NCBI GenBank assembly: GCA_051880395.1
Contig: JBJENW010000230.1
Location: 1-10,552 of the forward strand
Source: JBJENW01 sp051880395
Lineage (GTDB): Bacteria > Bacillota > Clostridia > Lachnospirales > Lachnospiraceae
Direction: 5' to 3'
DNA: 10,552 nucleotides
The notes beneath the pieces are model-generated. The model did not search any database. It had not been told where the DNA came from and saw only the letters and a program-made list of their open reading frames with translations. A program made the translations under genes and the position numbers. This document shows positions 6,873 through 10,552 of this stretch, piece after piece; positions within the stretch are counted from its first letter, which is position 1, and the number at the start of each line of letters is the position of its first letter.

Positions 6873-6899
6873 ATATTTAGATAGAATGTGAACTTCACT

Positions 6900-6921
6900 C
6901 GTATGGCGAAAATGCCGTACG
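6900..6921 (+). promoter_or_regulatory. Hairpin just upstream of the HD-GYP ribosome binding site
   Basis: CGTATGGC (6900-6907) pairs with GCCGTACG (6914-6921), eight pairs including one G-U, around the loop GAAAAT. It ends four bases before AGAGAGGA, so it could affect translation. GAAAATGCCG at 6908-6917 also occurs at 6859-6868, overlapping the candidate sigma-28 box. It does not match a c-di-GMP riboswitch that I can recognise. Confidence 0.35.
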
Positions 6922-6940
6922 GTCAGAGAGGATGAATGGT

Positions 6941-8650
6941 ATGACCTGGTTGTATTTGCTGGCATTTGTAATCTCAGTTGTTATTTTGGCTGTAGTGATC
7001 ATGAAGGGAAGAACACAGAACATTTATTGGATATTGATGGCTGTTATCGTAGTAAACGGCACGGCGGGGTATTTGATGATCGTGACGGCACACGAATTGG
7101 AAACAGCTATTTTTGCAAATAAACTGTCATATATAGCAAACTGTTTTTTTCCATTGGTGTTGTTTTTGATGCTTGCGGAGTTATGCCAGTGGAAAATCAG
7201 TAAAGAAATGGTGGTATGTCTGACAGGGTATTCTCTGATTATAATGATCTGTGTGATGTCGGTTGGGTATAATAATGTTTATTATACGAATGTGGAATTG
7301 GGATTTTATCATGGGGTAGGATATCTGATTCGGACATATGGTCTGGCACATGCAATGTATCTGGTGATGTTGTGTGGATATCTGATCGCAATTTTTGCTG
7401 AGGTTGTATATGCTTTTTTTCACAGTACAAAAGTGTCATTTCGTACAGTGGCAATATTGGGAATGACATGGATTTTGACAACATTGCTTTATGGGGGACA
7501 GAAGGCATGTGAGATTCGCCTGGAGATTTTGCCTTTTTTGTATGTAGTCGATCTGTTTGTATTTTTGCTGATGAGCAACCGTATGAATTTGTATGCGATG
7601 ACAGTGGATGAAGAGGGGGATGAAGAAGAGTCGAGGGAAGAATGTGGAAGGCTTGTGTTTGATAGTAGAAGAAATTACATGGGCGGGAATCTGTTTGCAC
7701 AACAACTATTTCCGGAATTAAAAAAATTACGGATTGATTCGCCGGTGACATGGACGGAAAATGAGTTATTGGATACACTGGTGGGATGGCTGGAACGATA
7801 TGCACAAGGAACAGAAGCGGATACACAGGAGTTTGAAGCGTCGGATCGGATCCTAAGATTTACGATCAAGATTCTTTGGAGTGGACAGTTTGGTATTCGA
7901 AAAGGATATCGGATTGAATTTATAGACGTGACAACAGAGCGCAATTATGTGCAGATGATCGAGCAGTACAGTGATGATCTGAAACGGGAAGTATTTGTGA
8001 AAACGAGAGATATTTCTCGGATGAAAGATAAGCTGGTACTTGGGATGGCGTGTATGGTAGAAAGTCGTGATAACAGTACGGGCGGACATATTAAGCGAAC
8101 AAGTACGGTTGTGCGGATTTTTTCCAGACGCCTGTTAGAAGAACCAGAGGAGTTTGGCATCACAGAAAAATTTTTGGACAATGTAGTAAAAGCGGCGCCT
8201 ATGCATGATCTTGGTAAAATTGCAGTTGATGACAGGGTTTTGCGAAAGCAGGGAAAATATACAGAGCAGGAATATGAAGAAATGAAAATACATACAGTGG
8301 AAGGAGCACGAATAGTGGATACGATTCTGACAGATGTAGAGGATCCGTATTTTGTGGAAATTGCAATCAATGTGGCACATTATCACCATGAAAAATGGGA
8401 CGGAAGCGGGTATCCGGAAGGGTTACATAGTGACCAGATCCCGTTAGAGGCGCGTATTATGGCTCTTGCGGATGTATTTGATGCGTTGGTGAGTAAGCGA
8501 TGTTATAAGGAAGCAATGTCTTATACAGAAGCGTTTAATATTATTGAGGATTCTCTGGGAACACATTTTGATCCGGATTTGGGTGAAGCGTTTCTGGATT
8601 GTCGGGAGGACCTGGAGGATTTTTATGATACAGAGGCAAAAGGTCTGTAA
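6941..8650 (+). CDS. HD-GYP cyclic-di-GMP phosphodiesterase with 7TM sensor and PAS-like region
   Basis: A 569-residue membrane signalling protein. Seven hydrophobic helices (about residues 1-216) form a sensor like the 7TM input module of some histidine kinases. A PAS-like region (about 232-340) and a short linker helix follow. The HD-GYP domain (about 356-550) has its signature residues: SRDNSTGGHIKR, MHDLGKI (His422-Asp423), HHEKWDGSGYP (482-492) and the metal-site helix LADVFDAL. HD-GYP proteins cleave c-di-GMP, usually to GMP, at a di- or tri-iron centre; activity here is predicted. I place the start at 6941, eight bases after AGAGAGGA (6925-6932); an ATG at 6932 would add three residues but overlaps that site. 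The EAL gene follows after 23 bases, so the two form an operon diverging from the amidohydrolase. The ligand sensed by the 7TM part is unknown. Confidence 0.93.
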   Translation: MTWLYLLAFVISVVILAVVIMKGRTQNIYWILMAVIVVNGTAGYLMIVTAHELETAIFANKLSYIANCFFPLVLFLMLAELCQWKISKEMVVCLTGYSLIIMICVMSVGYNNVYYTNVELGFYHGVGYLIRTYGLAHAMYLVMLCGYLIAIFAEVVYAFFHSTKVSFRTVAILGMTWILTTLLYGGQKACEIRLEILPFLYVVDLFVFLLMSNRMNLYAMTVDEEGDEEESREECGRLVFDSRRNYMGGNLFAQQLFPELKKLRIDSPVTWTENELLDTLVGWLERYAQGTEADTQEFEASDRILRFTIKILWSGQFGIRKGYRIEFIDVTTERNYVQMIEQYSDDLKREVFVKTRDISRMKDKLVLGMACMVESRDNSTGGHIKRTSTVVRIFSRRLLEEPEEFGITEKFLDNVVKAAPMHDLGKIAVDDRVLRKQGKYTEQEYEEMKIHTVEGARIVDTILTDVEDPYFVEIAINVAHYHHEKWDGSGYPEGLHSDQIPLEARIMALADVFDALVSKRCYKEAMSYTEAFNIIEDSLGTHFDPDLGEAFLDCREDLEDFYDTEAKGL

Positions 8651-8673
8651 CAATTAGAAGAAAGGAAAAGCGT

Positions 8674-9867
8674 ATGAGTGAGATCAAAGAAGAAGATGTA
8701 AAAGAAGCAATCAGAAAAAAAGAGCTGATCGCCTATTATCAGCCGAAATATGATGCACTGACAAGTGCTTTAAAAGGTGCGGAAGCGTTGGTACGCTGGC
8801 AGAGAGCGGATGGCACGATGGTGATGCCGGGCAGTTTTATTCCACTGGTGGAAAAAGGAGATCTGGTGTTGGATGTGGATTGGTACATATTACAGGAGGT
8901 TTGCGCGTTTCAAAGAAGACAGATGGACGCAGATCAGCCTCTTGTCACGATTTCTGTAAATTTTTCCAGACGTCATTTAGGGGAAGAACGGTTTCACGAG
9001 AGAATCTGTGAAGTGGTGGATTCATATGCCATTCCACACGATAAGATTGAGGTAGAATTGACAGAATCTGCGATGATGGAGCGTCCGGTGGATATTGTCA
9101 CGGCAGTAGATCAGATCCGCAATGATGGATTTAGTGTTGCGATTGATGATTTTGGAAGCGGATTTTCGTCCTTGAGTTTGATGAAGGATATTTCTGCAAA
9201 TGTATTAAAGATTGACCGTTCTCTGCTGAGTGGGAATTGTGAAAATGAAAAAGAACGAATTGTTTTGGAGAGTATTTTTGATTTTGCGCACCGCCTAAAT
9301 CTGACAACGGTTGCGGAAGGTGTGGAAACGCGGGAGCAGCTGGGCTTTCTTCGTACTTGTGACTGTCGACTGATTCAGGGATTCTTGTTTGCAAAACCGA
9401 TGCCAGAAAAAGAATTTATCGAGGCATGTAAGCAGAAAGCGCAAAAAGAAGATGTTGGAGATATTCTGCAGCTACAGGCGTCAGCGAGTGCTACCCATCT
9501 GCTTTTGGAGGCAGTTTTTATGCGTTTTCCGCTGGTGATCATGACGAATCTTACACGAAACAGCTTTTATATGATGGCATATGAAAATTTCAGCAGGCGT
9601 TCCTGCCCGTCTACCGGAACATTTACGGATCTGATCGCGCACGGAGCTTCGACGATGCATCCAGATGATCAGGCATTATTCGCGGAAACATTTTCCATAC
9701 CGGCGTTACTCAAACGCTATCAAAACGGAGAAAAGACGGTGCGATTAGTTACCCGGCAGATGGGCGATGACGGTATATACCGAAAGGTAGAAACGGTGGA
9801 TTATTTTGTGAAAAATCCGGCGGTGGATGATGTGTTAGTTATTACATTTTGCCAGAATATGGAATAA
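8674..9867 (+). CDS. EAL cyclic-di-GMP phosphodiesterase with C-terminal PAS-like domain
   Basis: A 397-residue soluble protein. The EAL domain fills residues about 9-250 and looks catalytically complete: EALVRW (Glu37), SVNFS (Asn96), VELTES (Glu128), IDDFGSGFSSL (Asp158-Asp159 and loop 6), LKIDRS (Lys179), VAEGVET (Glu215) and IQGFLFAKPM (Gln235). EAL enzymes linearise c-di-GMP to pGpG using Mg or Mn. Residues about 265-397 look like a PAS-type sensor, with MHPDD, an aromatic/arginine-rich strand set and a DDVLVITFCQN ending; it lies after the catalytic domain, whereas sensors more often precede it. There is no GGDEF domain and no membrane segment. The ribosome binding site is GAAAGGAAAA. 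Placed in an operon behind a membrane HD-GYP protein, it would deepen c-di-GMP breakdown or convert the same nucleotide under a separate signal. Confidence 0.94.
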   Translation: MSEIKEEDVKEAIRKKELIAYYQPKYDALTSALKGAEALVRWQRADGTMVMPGSFIPLVEKGDLVLDVDWYILQEVCAFQRRQMDADQPLVTISVNFSRRHLGEERFHERICEVVDSYAIPHDKIEVELTESAMMERPVDIVTAVDQIRNDGFSVAIDDFGSGFSSLSLMKDISANVLKIDRSLLSGNCENEKERIVLESIFDFAHRLNLTTVAEGVETREQLGFLRTCDCRLIQGFLFAKPMPEKEFIEACKQKAQKEDVGDILQLQASASATHLLLEAVFMRFPLVIMTNLTRNSFYMMAYENFSRRSCPSTGTFTDLIAHGASTMHPDDQALFAETFSIPALLKRYQNGEKTVRLVTRQMGDDGIYRKVETVDYFVKNPAVDDVLVITFCQNME

Positions 9868-9963
9868 ATGTGATTGCGCATGTTTTATGTGTAAGTCTTT
9901 GCGTGTTCTACTTTATTGACCACTCACTACGTTTTCTTTACCACCATTTTTTGGGTAATTTGA
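9868..9963. other. Non-coding AT-rich stretch after the EAL gene
   Basis: No gene is supported here. The only hairpin near the stop codon is weak (TTACC at 9938-9942 with GGTAA at 9954-9958, no following T-run), so no clear terminator of the c-di-GMP operon is visible before the palindromic element. Confidence 0.5.
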
Positions 9964-10214
9964 CGAAAAATATCTCAACCATGGGGGACCACTACACGGA
10001 CGTTTCGCAACACGCCGGGCATCTCTATGAAAAAACACGGCTCCTGTGCAGGTAAGCTAACTCTTAAGATTCTCTAAGCCACTCAGGATCGCTTTCGTGC
10101 CTAAGAGAATCTAAAGAGTGGATCTTACCTGCACCTGCCGAAACGTTTTTTCACAGAGATGCCCGGCGTGTTGCGAAACTGTGTATTGGAGACGGAAGTC
10201 TGGAATCTGTTTCT
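9964..10214. repeat. Long palindromic repeat element (copy 1, complete)
   Basis: Positions 10002-10026 and 10155-10179 are a perfect 25-bp inverted repeat. After one mismatch it continues for nine more pairs (10028-10036 with 10145-10153). Inside, further pairings follow: 10038-10041 with 10137-10140, GTGCAGGTAAG at 10046-10056 with 10124-10134, ACTCTT at 10060-10065 with 10114-10119, and AGATTCTCT at 10067-10075 with 10104-10112. The apical loop is about 28 bases. Outside, TACAC (9993-9997) pairs with GTGTA (10181-10185). The total is about 65-70 pairs centred near 10090. The left flank CGAAAAATATCTCAACC (9964-9980) recurs at 10480. No T-run follows the stem and there is no transposase gene. 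It could be a REP/MITE-like element or a structured non-coding RNA; outer limits are approximate. Confidence 0.85.
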
Positions 10215-10256
10215 TAGGGAAAAAGTGTTGCAAACGGAACGTACTTGTGAATTTAT

Positions 10257-10285
10257 AAAAATATTCCGTATGGAACATTTTTTTT
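10257..10285 (+). terminator. Candidate intrinsic terminator after the palindromic element
   Basis: AAAAAT and TTCC (10257-10267, one mismatch) pair with GGAA and ATTTTT (10272-10282) around the loop GTAT, and a run of eight T fills 10278-10285. The stem has only two GC pairs, so it is weak. It could end a transcript passing through the palindrome from the EAL operon. Confidence 0.3.
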
Positions 10286-10454
10286 GATATTTAAAACAAT
10301 GTTTCGACCAATATATGTATGCTTTGTATTGCTTTTTCTGAATAAAAGACTACAAAATTCTTGCGAAATTTGAGTGTGCTGAATTGTCATATTTAAAAGA
10401 ATCCAAATATACATATATTTCTTGAGCAAATCTACACATCAGCCAAAAACATAT

Positions 10455-10552
10455 CGGGTTCGCAACTCTTTATCCTAAGCGAAAAATATCTCAACCTACC
10501 GTTTCCGATACACAGTTTCCGAAATTCGGCTGGGTGCGCAAGGCGGGGGCGG
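10455..10552. repeat. Second palindromic repeat element (left end, cut by window edge)
   Basis: CGAAAAATATCTCAACC at 10480-10496 is identical to 9964-9980, and in both places exactly 12 unrelated bases separate it from TACAC (9993 and 10509). In addition, 10499-10519 matches the reverse complement of 10175-10195 at 19 of 21 positions, and weaker similarity runs outward to about 10455. Thus the left end of this copy is related to both ends of copy 1. Inside, the sequence differs from copy 1 and turns GC-rich, ending in GGCGGGGGCGG at the edge. Confidence 0.65.

Noticed and set aside
6840..6930. c-di-GMP riboswitch upstream of the HD-GYP gene
   Set aside because: The short hairpin and AT-rich leader show none of the conserved GEMM-type helices or loop sequences that I can recognise.
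7181..7826. Minus-strand open frames within the HD-GYP gene
   Set aside because: They are histidine- and proline-rich products of the complement of a hydrophobic coding strand, without ribosome binding sites or domains.
9849..10055. Open frame of 68 codons running from the end of the EAL gene into the palindrome
   Set aside because: It overlaps the EAL stop region, has no ribosome binding site and ends inside the left arm and inner stem of the hairpin; it is explained by the repeat element.
9964..10185. Integron attC site or intrinsic terminator for the EAL operon
   Set aside because: The typical attC ends (RYYYAAC and GTTRRRY in the right places) were not found, and no T-run follows the stem.

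Overview
The window looks like chromosomal DNA from a low-to-moderate GC Gram-positive anaerobe, most likely a clostridium of the Lachnospiraceae type. Supporting signs are AGGAG-type ribosome binding sites, sigma-A promoters with extended -10 elements, lipobox lipoproteins, an ECF sigma factor overlapping its membrane partner, and signalling proteins with a 7TM or PAS-like layout I associate with that family. The assignment is inferred from gene style; no marker gene is present.

Layout. (1) 262-3517: two plus-strand lipoprotein genes 22 bases apart, a 235-residue lipoprotein of unknown function and an 841-residue lipoprotein with an Ig/Fn3-like region, 13 tandem EEPEK repeats and a C-terminal transglutaminase-like domain with an intact Cys-His-Asp triad. 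(2) 3603-4704: an ECF sigma factor with its own sigma-A promoter, overlapping by 11 bases a single-pass membrane protein that is probably its anti-sigma factor. (3) 4871-5425: an unrecognised secreted protein behind a strong promoter whose -35 box sits in an inverted repeat. (4) A 17-bp perfect-stem terminator separates it from a convergent M20-family amidohydrolase (5504-6724, minus). (5) 6941-9867: two cyclic-di-GMP phosphodiesterases of unrelated families, a 7TM-sensor HD-GYP protein and an EAL protein with a C-terminal PAS-like domain, 23 bases apart and divergent from the amidohydrolase. (6) 9868-10552: non-coding, repeat-rich DNA with a ~180-base palindrome and the start of a second, related element at the window edge.

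Working together. The first half reads as an envelope module: surface lipoproteins, a secreted protein and a sigma/anti-sigma pair. That the sigma factor controls its neighbours is an inference from proximity and one shared promoter-region motif. The second half is a c-di-GMP breakdown operon with no diguanylate cyclase in view; a GCCGATAT box upstream hints at motility-sigma control.

The least explained part is the palindromic repeat family at the right end. Its flanks recur in inverted, diverged form about 300 bases away, as expected of a dispersed element or structured RNA family. No CRISPR array, tRNA, rRNA, transposase or phage gene was seen.
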